Below are positions 53,780-62,598 of a stretch of DNA of 64,000 nucleotides, piece by piece. This DNA is from Streptomyces genisteinicus. Lineage in GTDB: Bacteria; Actinomycetota; Actinomycetes; Streptomycetales; Streptomycetaceae. Within the stretch, counting starts at the first letter, position 1, and each line of letters opens with the position of its first letter. A program made the position numbers and the translations under genes. The notes beneath the pieces are model-generated. The model saw only the letters and a list, made by a program, of their open reading frames with translations, ran no database searches and was not told where the DNA came from. The stretch is from positions 7,238,001 to 7,302,000 of the forward strand of contig NZ_CP060825.1 of the NCBI RefSeq assembly GCF_014489615.1, given 5' to 3'.

Positions 53780-54052
53780 ATGACCGTCCACGTCAGCCCG
53801 CTGGGGGCGGCGATTCTCGTGATCGGGACACTGGTGGCGTACGTCGTGTACCGGCACAGCACAACCGGTCTCGGGCCTGCGCGCCGCGGCGACCTTGTTG
53901 GCTCCATCGGTTGTGCTACTGCGGTGATCACCGTGCTCGTTCTGCTTCTCGGAGGTGGCGTTGAGGACGCGCGGAGCGAAGCACCGCCTTCTGTATCGCC
54001 CGCACCTTCGACTCCAGCCGCTCCCTCTACGCAAGGCTCTACCGGGACGTGA
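53780..54052 (+). CDS. Small two-segment membrane protein
   Basis: A 90-residue protein with GAGGAGGAAGG upstream of ATG 53780. Two hydrophobic segments (PLGAAILVIGTLVAYVVY and SIGCATAVITVLVLLLGGG) flank a basic loop; the tail is Ser/Pro/Ala-rich. Not recognised. It is divergent from the HTH gene, so the 190-bp gap (53591-53779) should hold both promoters. Confidence 0.65.
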   Translation: MTVHVSPLGAAILVIGTLVAYVVYRHSTTGLGPARRGDLVGSIGCATAVITVLVLLLGGGVEDARSEAPPSVSPAPSTPAAPSTQGSTGT

Positions 54053-54175
54053 CACGGGAGAGCGCTCCACGAGGAAGGCACCTAGCACTCTGCCTGGCCC
54101 GTCACCGGCGACTGTTGTGATGGCGGGCCTGATCAGGGGGCAAGGCTGTTCGTTCAGGCTCACCATGGCACGCGG

Positions 54176-54335
54176 CTAACTGATCGTTTCAGAATGACTT
54201 CGAAGGCGCCGGAGGCAGATGATGCTGCATGTGGGGGCGCGTAGTCCCTGGTGGAGATCAGCGCGTCGCTCGTAGCGGGTGCGAAGGCGCTTGAACTGGT
54301 GGAGCCAGGCAGTTGGGTAGGCCGTGCGGCGAGGT
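54176..54335 (-). pseudogene. IS5-family transposase C-terminal remnant
   Basis: The frame ending at 54176 reads AWLHQFKRLRTRYERRADLHQG...CSIICLRRLRSHSE, the conserved C-terminus of IS5-type transposases (FAWLHQFKRLRIRYE..., ...SIICLRRL). The stretch upstream has lost similarity and no DDE residues remain. It is the first of four IS5-type traces in 54-60 kb. Confidence 0.75.
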
Positions 54336-54351
54336 GCCTGAATCCGCCACA

Positions 54352-54561
54352 TCACCACGCCAGGCCGCCGTCGGCGTTCAGCACGGGACGACGGCCTGGA
54401 TAGGTGCGTCTCGCCGTCTCCAAGTCGCGCTCGTCGAAGTCGCCGGCGAAGACCAGCACTCCGTGGAGGAGTTCTGCCTTCAGTGCGGGGGTGGGCCAGC
54501 GGGTGAGTAGGGCTTCCGCGGTTATGGGGGCTGCTGGGGGCGGCAGGTCCGGTCCAGGCAT
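54352..54561 (-). CDS. Small hypothetical protein
   Basis: A 69-residue protein from ATG 54561 (GAGAGGAGG upstream, a strong ribosome-binding site). It is 35 bp after the 351-residue gene and so probably in its operon. The sequence LLTRWPTPALKAELLHGVLVFAGDFDERDLETARRTYPGR is not recognised; it is mostly helical by composition. Confidence 0.6.
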   Translation of the reverse strand: MPGPDLPPPAAPITAEALLTRWPTPALKAELLHGVLVFAGDFDERDLETARRTYPGRRPVLNADGGLAW

Positions 54562-54596
54562 GCGCGGCCTCCTCTCGTTCGGTGGCAGACGTTCCG

Positions 54597-55652
54597 CTAC
54601 CGCAGCCGCTCCGCCTGATGGTGCTGGTCGTGGTGCTGGACTGCTTGCTGGGGGAAGGCGCGGGCCATCCAGTCCTCGGGAGCGCCGACCTGGCGCAGTG
54701 TGGCGATCTGCCGGTTGTAGTCGTGCCCTTCGGGGCTGGCGTGGACGCGCAGGTAGATGGGGTCGTCGTCGCAGGTGGTGTGGCCGGCGAAGTAGAAGGC
54801 GCAGGTGTGGTTCCACTGATAAAAGGTGTCCGGTTCGGCGCAGTGGCAAAACCGGTGGGCCACATGCATCGGCAGGCCCCACCGTGGGTGGCACAGCCGC
54901 TGCAGGAGCTGGTCGTGCCAGCGCGCGCGAGGGTGGGCGGTGCGGGCGTCGATCTTCCAGCTGTCGCCGTCGTCCCAGCACTGGACCCGGTAGAAGGCGG
55001 TGACGGTGTGGAAGAGCGCGATACGCCGGAGTAGCCCGCTGCCCACCGCGGCCCGCCTGGCCCGAGAGCCCTCGAGACTGGGATAGGCGCTGAGGTGGCC
55101 GGATTCCACGGGATCGAGCTGCGGGGCCGTCCACAGCGGCCGCAGACCGTTGTCCTCGCACCAGCGCCGGTGCCGACGCTCGATGTCCTCCCAGTTCTCT
55201 GCCAGTCCACTGGGCAGAACGAGTACGAGCGTGGCTGTCTGCTCAGGGTCTTTCACCATGTACAGGTGCAGCTGCCGACCGCCAGCCTCGATGGCGCTCA
55301 CCCGCAGGCCGGGAATCCCGTGCGGATCGTCACCGCTCCCGGGCGCGGGAGCCGCGGGCAGCAGACGGCTCAGACAGTGCTCGGGGAAGGAGTACCGCTT
55401 CTGGCCCATGTAGGCGTCGAGGTGCAGTGTGAGGGACGTGCCGACGCCGCTCAGCGAGGCGATGCCGAACGGGTGCGAGCACAGATCAGGAGAGGTGCCC
55501 AGTTGCTCGAGAACGAGGCTCTCTAGCCGTGCCTGCGCCGGTGAGGCCGCAGGTGCCGGGTGGCTGGTTCGAAGGCCAGCGCGGCGGGACTGCCCACTGC
55601 ACTCGGACCAGTAGCGGAGTTTGCGGGACTCCCACGAGGAACGGTCGCTCAC
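54597..55652 (-). CDS. Hypothetical protein, 351 residues
   Basis: From GTG 55652 with AGGAAGG upstream. Not recognised. It has conserved-looking Trp/His/Cys-rich segments (HRRWCEDNGLRPLW, VQCWDDGDSWKIDARTAHPRARWHDQLLQRLCHP, HRFCHCAEPD) and a His-rich C-terminus (QHHDQHHQ). No signal or membrane segment. It is followed closely by the 69-residue gene. GC content is lower than in the left half of the window. Confidence 0.65.
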   Translation of the reverse strand: MSDRSSWESRKLRYWSECSGQSRRAGLRTSHPAPAASPAQARLESLVLEQLGTSPDLCSHPFGIASLSGVGTSLTLHLDAYMGQKRYSFPEHCLSRLLPAAPAPGSGDDPHGIPGLRVSAIEAGGRQLHLYMVKDPEQTATLVLVLPSGLAENWEDIERRHRRWCEDNGLRPLWTAPQLDPVESGHLSAYPSLEGSRARRAAVGSGLLRRIALFHTVTAFYRVQCWDDGDSWKIDARTAHPRARWHDQLLQRLCHPRWGLPMHVAHRFCHCAEPDTFYQWNHTCAFYFAGHTTCDDDPIYLRVHASPEGHDYNRQIATLRQVGAPEDWMARAFPQQAVQHHDQHHQAERLR

Positions 55653-55890
55653 GGCAGTGCCTTCCTGACGCGCCCTGCCCGATCCCGCACGTCAACAAAA
55701 CACTTACGCGCTGCTGTGTGTGATCCCCGTGTGGTGCAGGCCGGTGCAATGCCACGCTCCTTGCGTTCCGGTACGCCGGATCGGGCGGCGCTCAGAACGT
55801 GGCCCGCCTGGGGCCAGGCGCCAATCATCCAGCCGGTGACCGAGGCAGGACGGTCGACACGTCACGGGTTCACTCGGACGGGCGCGTGAC

Positions 55891-56185
55891 TCAAGCCCGC
55901 AGGGGGCAGGTGAGCGGCAGGACGCGCTCGGTCAGCTGCCCGGTGAGGTGGGTGTGGGTGAGGGCGGCGTCGGTGAGCCAGTCCGCTTGCGTCAGCTGGT
56001 CGACCAGGTGACGCAGCTTGCTGGGACCGACCGTGACCCAGGCAGCGAGAGCATTCAGGGCGATGCCTTGGCCCCCGGGACCAAGGCGTCCCGAGAGGTT
56101 GGTCTGGGTGGCCAGCGCCAGGGCGAACAGCCGGGTGCCGGCGGCCTTGGCCTTGCGGAGCTTCGTGTCCGAGACGGCCCTCTGG
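55891..56185 (-). pseudogene. Unidentified protein fragment (C-terminal ~95 residues)
   Basis: An open frame ending at 55891 reads KLRKAKAAGTRLFALALATQTNLSG...LNALAAWVTVGPSKLRHLVDQLTQADWL...LTGQLTERVLPLTCPL, which has natural protein character, but lacks a start and its upstream part. Probably a truncated gene; the family is not recognised. Confidence 0.5.
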
Positions 56186-56397
56186 GCCCACGGAGACGTT
56201 GAGGAGCCGGCCGGTGTAGTGCCGTGTCAGAGTCGGACGAGCGCCTTGAGGCTTTCGCGGCGTTCCGAGTTGAGGCGGACATCGCGAGCGCGGCTGGGTT
56301 TGGCCCTTCCGTCCCAGGACGCCGTACACCGAGCGTTGAGGTGCGAACCGGGTGGGCAGCGACCCTTCAGTCGTGCGGAGGGGTCGACGGGGCTGAC
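56186..56397. other. Gap with no recognised content
   Basis: About 210 bp between two partial genes; no repeat or operator is evident. Confidence 0.4.
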
Positions 56398-56952
56398 TCA
56401 GCAGGGCAGCTCGATTCCTTGGGCGAGGGCTAATGGCGCCTCGACAGCCCAACTTCGGGTATCGGCGGAGAGTCGCCGGTCATGGGCCATAGCGGTGAGC
56501 GTCTGCCTTGTGCTTTTCGAGCAGGAGGGATCAAGGACCAGCAGCAGTAGCGCGGCCTCGATTCGGTCTGGTTCCAACAGGGCCCTGTTCCGGGCAAGCG
56601 CGGCGAGCACATGTTCGGCTTGCTCGATGGCACCGACGGTGGCGAGTTCTCTTGCGATCTGGATGCTCAACAGAGGCGGCAAGATGTGGTGACTTGCAGC
56701 CAGAGCCTGCAAGGTGCGCAGCGCTGTAGGGAGGTGCTGCGGGCCGTACCTGCATAGGCGGCGTGCTGCGAGGGCACGCGTCGTCGGAGGCTCGGATTCG
56801 GTGTCGGCCAAGGTCGTCAGGAGCGCCGCTGCTTGAGCTCCAGAGCCTTGCCAATTCAGGTGATTGATGAGATCTATGGCACCAAAGCGATCAGCCGCGG
56901 ATTCCGATGTCCGAACTCGGCTAAATAGCAGGGTTTGGGTTGCCTCGTGCAA
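56398..56952 (-). CDS. Helical repeat protein, probably truncated by the adjacent IS
   Basis: A 184-residue frame of alpha-helical repeats (GAQAAALLTTLADTESEPPTTRALAARRLCRYGPQHLPTALRTLQALAAS, IARELATVGAIEQAEHVLAALARNRALLEPDRIEAALLLLV), HEAT/TPR-like. The reading frame remains open upstream to about 56995, where a sequence typical of an IS end begins, so the N-terminal part was probably cut off by insertion. It resembles C-terminal parts of large Streptomyces TPR regulators. Confidence 0.55.
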   Translation of the reverse strand: MHEATQTLLFSRVRTSESAADRFGAIDLINHLNWQGSGAQAAALLTTLADTESEPPTTRALAARRLCRYGPQHLPTALRTLQALAASHHILPPLLSIQIARELATVGAIEQAEHVLAALARNRALLEPDRIEAALLLLVLDPSCSKSTRQTLTAMAHDRRLSADTRSWAVEAPLALAQGIELPC

Positions 56953-57015
56953 GTCGGGCCCGAGCAGGGCGATGCCCTCCAGAAGCCCAGACCACTGAGG
57001 TTTTCTCTATGAAGA

Positions 57016-57825
57016 TCACTTCCAGCGCTGGTTGAGGACGAGTGCGGAGCGGGTGATGTCGCCGATGCGGCAGGGGCTGAGTGTGATGCGCTTGAGCGCG
57101 CGCCAGCGTTCCTTGAGCTCGGCGGCGGCACGTTCCCCCAGGGCTCGGACGTACCTGATCAGGGCGTTCGGCATCCGGATGTCGATGTGGAGGGCTTGCT
57201 CGGAGCGGCCTTTCGGGCGGCGGACCGGGACACGAATGCCGATGCCCGCCCCGATGTAGCCCTTATCTGCCAGGGTCGGCAGGCCCTGGGCAGCCGCCTT
57301 GTAGAGCGCGGGCAGGACGTGGATCCGGGCCGCAGTGATGTCAGGCGTCGATCCGGGCTCAACCTCGGATACCCACAGCGGAGTGCCGTCCGGGGCGGAC
57401 AGAAACTGCGCGTTGCCGCCGAACGCCTTGTGCTTCTGGCTGAACCACAGGTCGTTGCCGTTCTCGCGCTCCCTGGAGACGCGGTCCGACTCGATCAGGG
57501 TGCCATCCAGGATCACGTGCGTCATTCCTTCCTGCTGGCAGCGTGTCAGGACGTCGTGCAGGTCGGGGGCCTGGTCGGCAAGGACGTCGATGCCCTCGTG
57601 CAGGTAGCGGTAGCCAGTGGCCTGTGAGATCCCGGCGTCTCGCGCCAGGCAGTGCACGCAGCCACGCTCGCGGAACCAGCGCAACACCAGCACGGCCTGC
57701 CGGAACGGCCCGAGCGCCCGCGAGCCGCGCGGAGTGCCGATTAGGCGGCGGTGCGCGGCCAGTAGGCGGGCGAGGTAGTCCACGACCTGGCGGGGGACAT
57801 CGAGCGTGGCAACATAGGTGACCAA
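57016..57825 (-). CDS. IS5-family transposase (intact)
   Basis: A 269-residue DDE transposase from TTG 57825. N-terminal helix-turn-helix (RDAGISQATGYRYLHEGIDVL), then the catalytic Asp in HVILDGTLIESDRV, the TPDITAARIH motif, LADKGYIGAG (second Asp) and the C-terminal ERAAAELKERWRAL (Glu). The gene fills nearly the whole element; inverted copies of GAGGyTT occur at 56997 and 57836 (complement). Confidence 0.92.
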   Translation of the reverse strand: MVTYVATLDVPRQVVDYLARLLAAHRRLIGTPRGSRALGPFRQAVLVLRWFRERGCVHCLARDAGISQATGYRYLHEGIDVLADQAPDLHDVLTRCQQEGMTHVILDGTLIESDRVSRERENGNDLWFSQKHKAFGGNAQFLSAPDGTPLWVSEVEPGSTPDITAARIHVLPALYKAAAQGLPTLADKGYIGAGIGIRVPVRRPKGRSEQALHIDIRMPNALIRYVRALGERAAAELKERWRALKRITLSPCRIGDITRSALVLNQRWK

Positions 57826-57926
57826 CGTGAAGCCTCTTGGTTACGAACATGATCTTGTGGTGAGACCTGTCCTACCAGGGATTTCACGGCAGTTCCGACT
57901 CAGGTGCACCACGACGGGGGCCAACA

Positions 57927-58472
57927 GTGCAGGAGCTCAGTTCCGCAGTCGTGCTCGTTACTGGAGTCATGGCCTCAGGGAAGTCCACCGTCGCCCAGTT
58001 GCTGGCCGAGCGGCTCCCACGCTCCGTGCACCTGCGCGGCGACAGCTTCCGGCGGATGATTGTGTCCGGTCGCGAGGAGTTCACGCCCCAGCCGACCGCC
58101 GAGGGAAGGGCTCAGCTGCGACTGCGCTACCAGGCATCCGCCGCGGTCGCAGACCTGTACGCGCAGGCGGGATGGACCGTCGTCGTCCAAGACGTCGTTC
58201 TCGGCGAGCACCTGGATGCCTACCTTGACGCCGTGACGGCGAGGCCCCTGTATTTGGTCGTCCTTGCCCCCCGCCCCGAAGCAGTCGCAGCGCGTGAGGC
58301 CGGCCGCCACAAGAACGGCTACGGCGGCCCCTGGACGGTCGACATTTTGGACGACGCACTACGCCGGGACACCCCGCTCCGCGGACTCTGGCTGGACACG
58401 TCGAACCAGACACCCCACCAAACCGTGGAGCAGATCCTCGCCGACCTCGCCACGGCTCGCATCGTCGGCTGA
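57927..58472 (+). CDS. P-loop kinase-like protein (AAA/CPT family)
   Basis: A 181-residue protein from GTG 57927. Walker A GVMASGKST (residues 13-21), HLRGDSFRRMIVSG, then GWTVVVQDVVLGEHLDAYLDAV and LYLVVLAPRPEAVAAREAGRHKNGYG resemble small-molecule phosphotransferases related to chloramphenicol phosphotransferase and to tRNA-ligase-type kinases. Substrate unknown. It is bracketed by two IS5-type elements and by 12-bp inverted repeats, so it may have been carried as cargo. Confidence 0.82.
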   Translation: MQELSSAVVLVTGVMASGKSTVAQLLAERLPRSVHLRGDSFRRMIVSGREEFTPQPTAEGRAQLRLRYQASAAVADLYAQAGWTVVVQDVVLGEHLDAYLDAVTARPLYLVVLAPRPEAVAAREAGRHKNGYGGPWTVDILDDALRRDTPLRGLWLDTSNQTPHQTVEQILADLATARIVG

Positions 58473-58491
58473 GAGATCCCATCAGAAGGTC

Positions 58492-59330
58492 GCTGAGAAA
58501 ACCTCACTCATCACATCGGCGACCGAAGGGGCCCTGTTGGTTCCGTATCCTGCCACGCTCGACGTCCCGTACGAGCTGGTCGAGCATGTCGCCTGGCTGC
58601 TGCACGAGCACCGTCTGGCCTGCAACACACGCTGGCGCAAGCTCGGCTGCTTCAAGCAGGCACTGCTGGCCCTCGTCCATCTCCGTAAGAACGAGACGTT
58701 CTCGCAGCTCGGAGTCGGTTTCGGAATATCCCAGGCCACCGCCTGGCGCTACGTCGACGAGACCCTGGACGTGCTGGCCGGCTGGGCGCCCGGCCTCCAT
58801 GAAGCCCTCACCGGCCTCGGTGAAGGCGACCACGTCATCGTTGACGAAACACTGATCCCCATCGACCGGATCGGTGCGGACGAGCCGTACTACTCGATGA
58901 AACACCGCAAGCATGGCATGAACGTGCAGGGCATCGCCCGGCCCGACGGCACACCGCTGTGGTTCTCCCGCGCGACGCCGGGCAGGGCCCATGACCTGAC
59001 CGCGGCCCGCGCCCACGGCATCGTCCAGGCGTGCCTGACCCGGCAGGTCCTCGTCCTCGCGGACCGCGCCTAACCAGGGTGCCGGCGCCACCTTCCGCAC
59101 CCCCCTACTACCACCACCGTGAACAACCCGAGCACTACCAGCAGTTCAACCGAGACCATGCCCGACTGCGAGCGCCGGGAGAACGCGCCTTCGCCCAGTT
59201 GAAAGCCTGGCGCCTGCTCCGGCGAGCGCGATGCTCCACTCGCCGCATCAGCGCGATCGTCCAGGCCGTCCACACGCTCCTGAACTGCAGCTATTCAGGA
59301 TGAAAGAGGCTCACTGAGCTCTTTCAGAGC
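58492..59330 (+). pseudogene. IS5-family element with frameshifted transposase
   Basis: The transposase frame begins about 58537 (LLVPYPATLDVPYELVEHVAWLL) and runs to VLVLADRA, where GCCTAACCAG carries an extra A compared with the expected GCC-TAC-CAG. The C-terminal part continues in another frame (QGAGATFRTPYYHH...RARCSTRRISAIVQAVHTLLNCSY, ending 59303). DDE-type motifs VDETLIPIDRI and HDLTAARAHG are present. Loosely matching inverted ends GCTGAGAAAACCTCA (58492) and TGAGCTCTTTCAGAGC (59315-59330) border it. Confidence 0.85.
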
Positions 59331-59488
59331 GGCCACTGATCGGGATACGGGCTGAGGTTTCACAACGCACGAGGCTCCTGTGCCGTTGAGGGAGGTGTTC
59401 GACGTCTCAACTCAGCGGTGCAGGGGCCTCATTGGCTCTCTAACCTGCCGCACTCGACCTGCCTCACGCTCTGGTCGAGTGGGTATCC

Positions 59489-60181
59489 ATGCTCATCGTC
59501 ACCCGTGAGGGTGACCGCCGCCGCAAGCTTCCGCCCCACCAGCGGGCCCTCGTGGGCCTGGTCTACCTTCGCCGGCACGACACGCTCACGCAGATCGCCG
59601 CCGGCTTCGGCATATCCGTCGGCACTGCCCACGCCTACGTCAAGGCCGTCGTCCAGCACCTGTCCGGCCGGGCATCGGGCCTCCTACGGGTCCTGCGTGA
59701 GGCCGATCCGGACTACGTCCTGCTCGACGGGACGCTCGCCGAGTGCGACCGGGTCGGCGACAGCCGGGCGGACTTCTCCCAGAAGCACCGCTGTCACGGT
59801 GTGAACGTCCAGGTCGTGGCCGATCCCGCCGGCAAGCTGCTGTGGATCTCACCCGCCCTGCCCGGCCGCACCCACGACCTGACCGCCGCCCGCACCCACC
59901 GCATCATCCAGATCTGCGAACGACAGGGCGTCCCCGTCCTCGCCGACCGCGCCTACATCGGCGCCGGCCCATGGGCGACCACACTGATCAGACGGCACCC
60001 GAACCGCGAACTCACCACGACCCAGCAGATGGTCAACCGGGCCCTGTCCGCGGCACGAGCACCGGTCGAACGAAACATCGCGAGGCTAAAGTCCTGGCGA
60101 ATCTTCCGCCGGGCCCGCTGCAGCCCCAACCTCATGACTGTCATCGCCGCAGCCATCCTCACCCTGGAGCGTCAACGCTGA
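59489..60181 (+). CDS. IS5-family transposase, slightly 5'-truncated
   Basis: A 230-residue transposase from ATG 59489: PPHQRALVGLVYLRRHDTLTQIAAGFGISVGTAHAYV (helix-turn-helix), DYVLLDGTLAECDRV, GRTHDLTAARTH, LADRAYIGAGPW, and APVERNIARLKSWRIFRRARC. Upstream codons in the same frame continue the family sequence (PAALDLPHALVEWVS) but are cut by a TAA at about 59443, probably a nonsense change of the usual Tyr codon. Activity from the internal ATG is uncertain. Confidence 0.85.
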   Translation: MLIVTREGDRRRKLPPHQRALVGLVYLRRHDTLTQIAAGFGISVGTAHAYVKAVVQHLSGRASGLLRVLREADPDYVLLDGTLAECDRVGDSRADFSQKHRCHGVNVQVVADPAGKLLWISPALPGRTHDLTAARTHRIIQICERQGVPVLADRAYIGAGPWATTLIRRHPNRELTTTQQMVNRALSAARAPVERNIARLKSWRIFRRARCSPNLMTVIAAAILTLERQR

Positions 60182-60408
60182 ATATGCTCACTGCCGATCT
60201 CGTTTCATGTCTCGGCACGACGGCACGACGCGGCTCCGCATCGGTACCGCCGTCACGGGTGGGGTGAAAGACCGCGCATCAACGTGTCCCGCGAGCTGCG
60301 TACCCGCGCGCATGGCCGACCGATAAACGGCATGTCAGGCCCGGCACGCGAGTCCGGGCTTGCGTAGCGACGCGAGGCTACCAGCAGAGGCCGCACCACC
60401 GCAGAGCT
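60182..60408. other. Intergenic gap
   Basis: About 225 bp between the transposase and the nuclease-like gene; no gene or operator recognised. Confidence 0.4.
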
Positions 60409-62490
60409 TTACGACTCCCCGGGCATGGCACCTTCGGCCGTCGCCCGGTCCTGCTCCGCTTCGTACAGCAGCTGCTCGAAACTGGTCACCCAGAAGCCGC
60501 TGACCAGGGAACCGTCGAGCGCCAGTCTGGGGTCGACGATCACGCCCTGGCCCCGCGTCATGGTCAGCCGTACGAAGCGGTCGAACTGTTCGTCGGTCAG
60601 GAGCGCCGACACGGTGAACTCCGGCAGCTCGATGCCCGCCCGCTCCCAGTTTTTAAGGAAAGAGCCGAGGTTCCACGGGTCGGTGAGCAGGGAGATCACG
60701 CCCTCGACAACCACGGGCTCCCCCGTCTCGGCGTCTACGAGGTATGCCAGAGGGGTGTAGTAGCGCTCGCAGGTGGAGTACGCCTCTCCGATGGCCCGGG
60801 TGTACGGCACAACCTCGGCGTTCGTGCAGGGAATCGGATCGTGTCCTTGCGCCAGCAGGCGCGAGTAGGAGCCCCACTCGGCCTTGCTCGGGGTGTAGCA
60901 GAGGGGGTCACCCTTCTCCCGCGCCTCGGCCAGCGCGCGGTTCATTTTCTCGGCCTCCTGCGCGGCCCTGTCCGCGGACATGCGCGGCACTTGACCCCGG
61001 TCGGTGGTGTAGGTGGTTCCGCCGTCCTCCAGGATCATCCGGACGCACCATTTGCCGAGGGAGAAGTCGTCGTACGCGGACTTCCACAGGATCGGACCAT
61101 GCTTGACCTGGGACTCCGCGAGAGCTCCGAACATCCCCTGTCCTCCTCGGAGAGCTGCCAGCCACCCGGCGTAGTCGAAGTTCCGCAGACGATGGTGATT
61201 CCGGAAGATCGCCGCGTCGGCCATGCCGAGTACACGGTCGGTCGGCGTGAGGCACGCCTGGTGGACCAAGCCCACGTCCTCCGGCTGTCCCTCCTCGTCG
61301 ATCTCGACGAGCGGTGCGCCGTCCTCGGAGATCGGGTCGCCGCAGTGCCGGCAGGCGTAAGGGTCCTCGTGCGCCGCGGCGAGGCGGGCGCAGTGGGCCG
61401 CGTGGGCCAGGGCGGCGGCCGACTGATTCGGATCCTGCGGGAGGTCGGCGGCGAGAACCGCCACCCTCTTGTCCTCGTAGTCGTCGGCGTGGGCTTCCAT
61501 GTGCCGGTCGCACCCCGCCCAGGTGGACCAGCGTCCGACCACCTCCCACGGCTCGCGCCCGCCGATCAACACCTGACCCGCCGAGAACGTGTGGCGCTTC
61601 GCGCCCGCCTCGTCGAAGCGCATGATGTCGGTGACGATGAAGTCGCACTCGGGATAAGGGGACTTGGCCAGCACCACGTCCCACCCGAAGGGCAGATCGG
61701 CCACGAGCTCGGCGGTGATCGGACCGGGGGCGAGTGTTGGCTGGTCCTGGGACGAGGGGCCCAGGTACGTGCCGAAGCGGTCCTGCACGGCGGCGACGTC
61801 GAGGGCGTGCCGGTCGCGTGCGAGCGACACGCCGAAGGCGATCATGTTGGCCCAGAGCAGGTTGGCGGGGACTGTGACCCTGCTGCCGAGGACGAGGAGG
61901 ATCGCCGACTCCTGCGAACCGCCCTCAGCCAGATCCAGGGCGCTGACGTGGATGCTCGCCATGATCCGCTGGAGGCCGAGTTCGGTGATGTCCTTCCGCG
62001 TTCGGGCGAGGTAGTGGGATCGGATGATGTCCTGGGTCTTCGTCAGGACGTCCTGTTCGGGAGCGGTCAGGGGCAGGCTCTGTCCGCCGGCCGCGTTGAG
62101 TCGGGCGGCGTCGGTGACTTTCCGTAGTTCCTTGCGGATCCGGCCGGACGCCCCCTGCGAGGTGGCGAGGACGTAGACGTCGCCGGGCCGGTCGTCCGAC
62201 ACGTACTGCGCGACGAACTGGGCGAGGACGGATCCGAACTCCGACCCGGGGGCATCGGACAGGCTCAGCGTATTCTTGGCCTGCACGAAGAGCCGCCTGT
62301 CCGGGCCGACGACGACCAGGTCGTCGATCTCGTCGGCCGTCTCGAAGCGCAGCTCCGTGATCTCGGTGGCGGTGGCGCGCCCGAAGGCCGCGAACTCGAG
62401 CCCACAGAGCATGTGGGCCATCGCGTACGCCGCGATGCGCTGCTGAAAGTCGACGCCCGAGTGCGTGGCCGCACCCCCGCTGTTGCCCAT
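60409..62490 (-). CDS. Large protein with putative PD-(D/E)xK-type nuclease N-terminus (candidate defence protein)
   Basis: A 693-residue cytoplasmic protein. ATG 62490 was chosen for its GGGAGG ribosome-binding site; a longer frame from 62571 would cross a palindromic operator. Residues ~8-75 (ATHSGVDFQQRIAAYAMAHML...ELRFETADEIDDLVVVG, RRLFVQAKNT) match the layout of DUF4297/Cap4-like endonuclease domains: a conserved Asp then Q-x-K. The middle is helical; CRHCGDPI...HQAC at about 390-425 looks like a zinc site. The C-terminal half is not recognised. It is located beside an integrase and IS elements, as is common for phage-defence genes; the function is inferred. Confidence 0.75.
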   Translation of the reverse strand: MGNSGGAATHSGVDFQQRIAAYAMAHMLCGLEFAAFGRATATEITELRFETADEIDDLVVVGPDRRLFVQAKNTLSLSDAPGSEFGSVLAQFVAQYVSDDRPGDVYVLATSQGASGRIRKELRKVTDAARLNAAGGQSLPLTAPEQDVLTKTQDIIRSHYLARTRKDITELGLQRIMASIHVSALDLAEGGSQESAILLVLGSRVTVPANLLWANMIAFGVSLARDRHALDVAAVQDRFGTYLGPSSQDQPTLAPGPITAELVADLPFGWDVVLAKSPYPECDFIVTDIMRFDEAGAKRHTFSAGQVLIGGREPWEVVGRWSTWAGCDRHMEAHADDYEDKRVAVLAADLPQDPNQSAAALAHAAHCARLAAAHEDPYACRHCGDPISEDGAPLVEIDEEGQPEDVGLVHQACLTPTDRVLGMADAAIFRNHHRLRNFDYAGWLAALRGGQGMFGALAESQVKHGPILWKSAYDDFSLGKWCVRMILEDGGTTYTTDRGQVPRMSADRAAQEAEKMNRALAEAREKGDPLCYTPSKAEWGSYSRLLAQGHDPIPCTNAEVVPYTRAIGEAYSTCERYYTPLAYLVDAETGEPVVVEGVISLLTDPWNLGSFLKNWERAGIELPEFTVSALLTDEQFDRFVRLTMTRGQGVIVDPRLALDGSLVSGFWVTSFEQLLYEAEQDRATAEGAMPGES

Positions 62491-62553
62491 GTGCCCTCCC
62501 TGGCGGAACACCGGAAAGTCTACGGCCGCTCGATCATGCTCAGCGTTCGTTAC

Positions 62554-62572
62554 AGTGAACGTATAGTTCACT
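62554..62572 (-). promoter_or_regulatory. Palindromic operator upstream of the nuclease-like gene
   Basis: AGTGAACGTATAGTTCACT: 7-bp perfect arms and a 5-bp AT-rich spacer, 64 bp before the start of the nuclease-like gene and 27 bp before the alaX-like start. It may control either or both; the cognate regulator is not in the window. Confidence 0.7.
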
Positions 62573-62598
62573 CATTTGAGAGCCCTGTTCAGGTTCCC

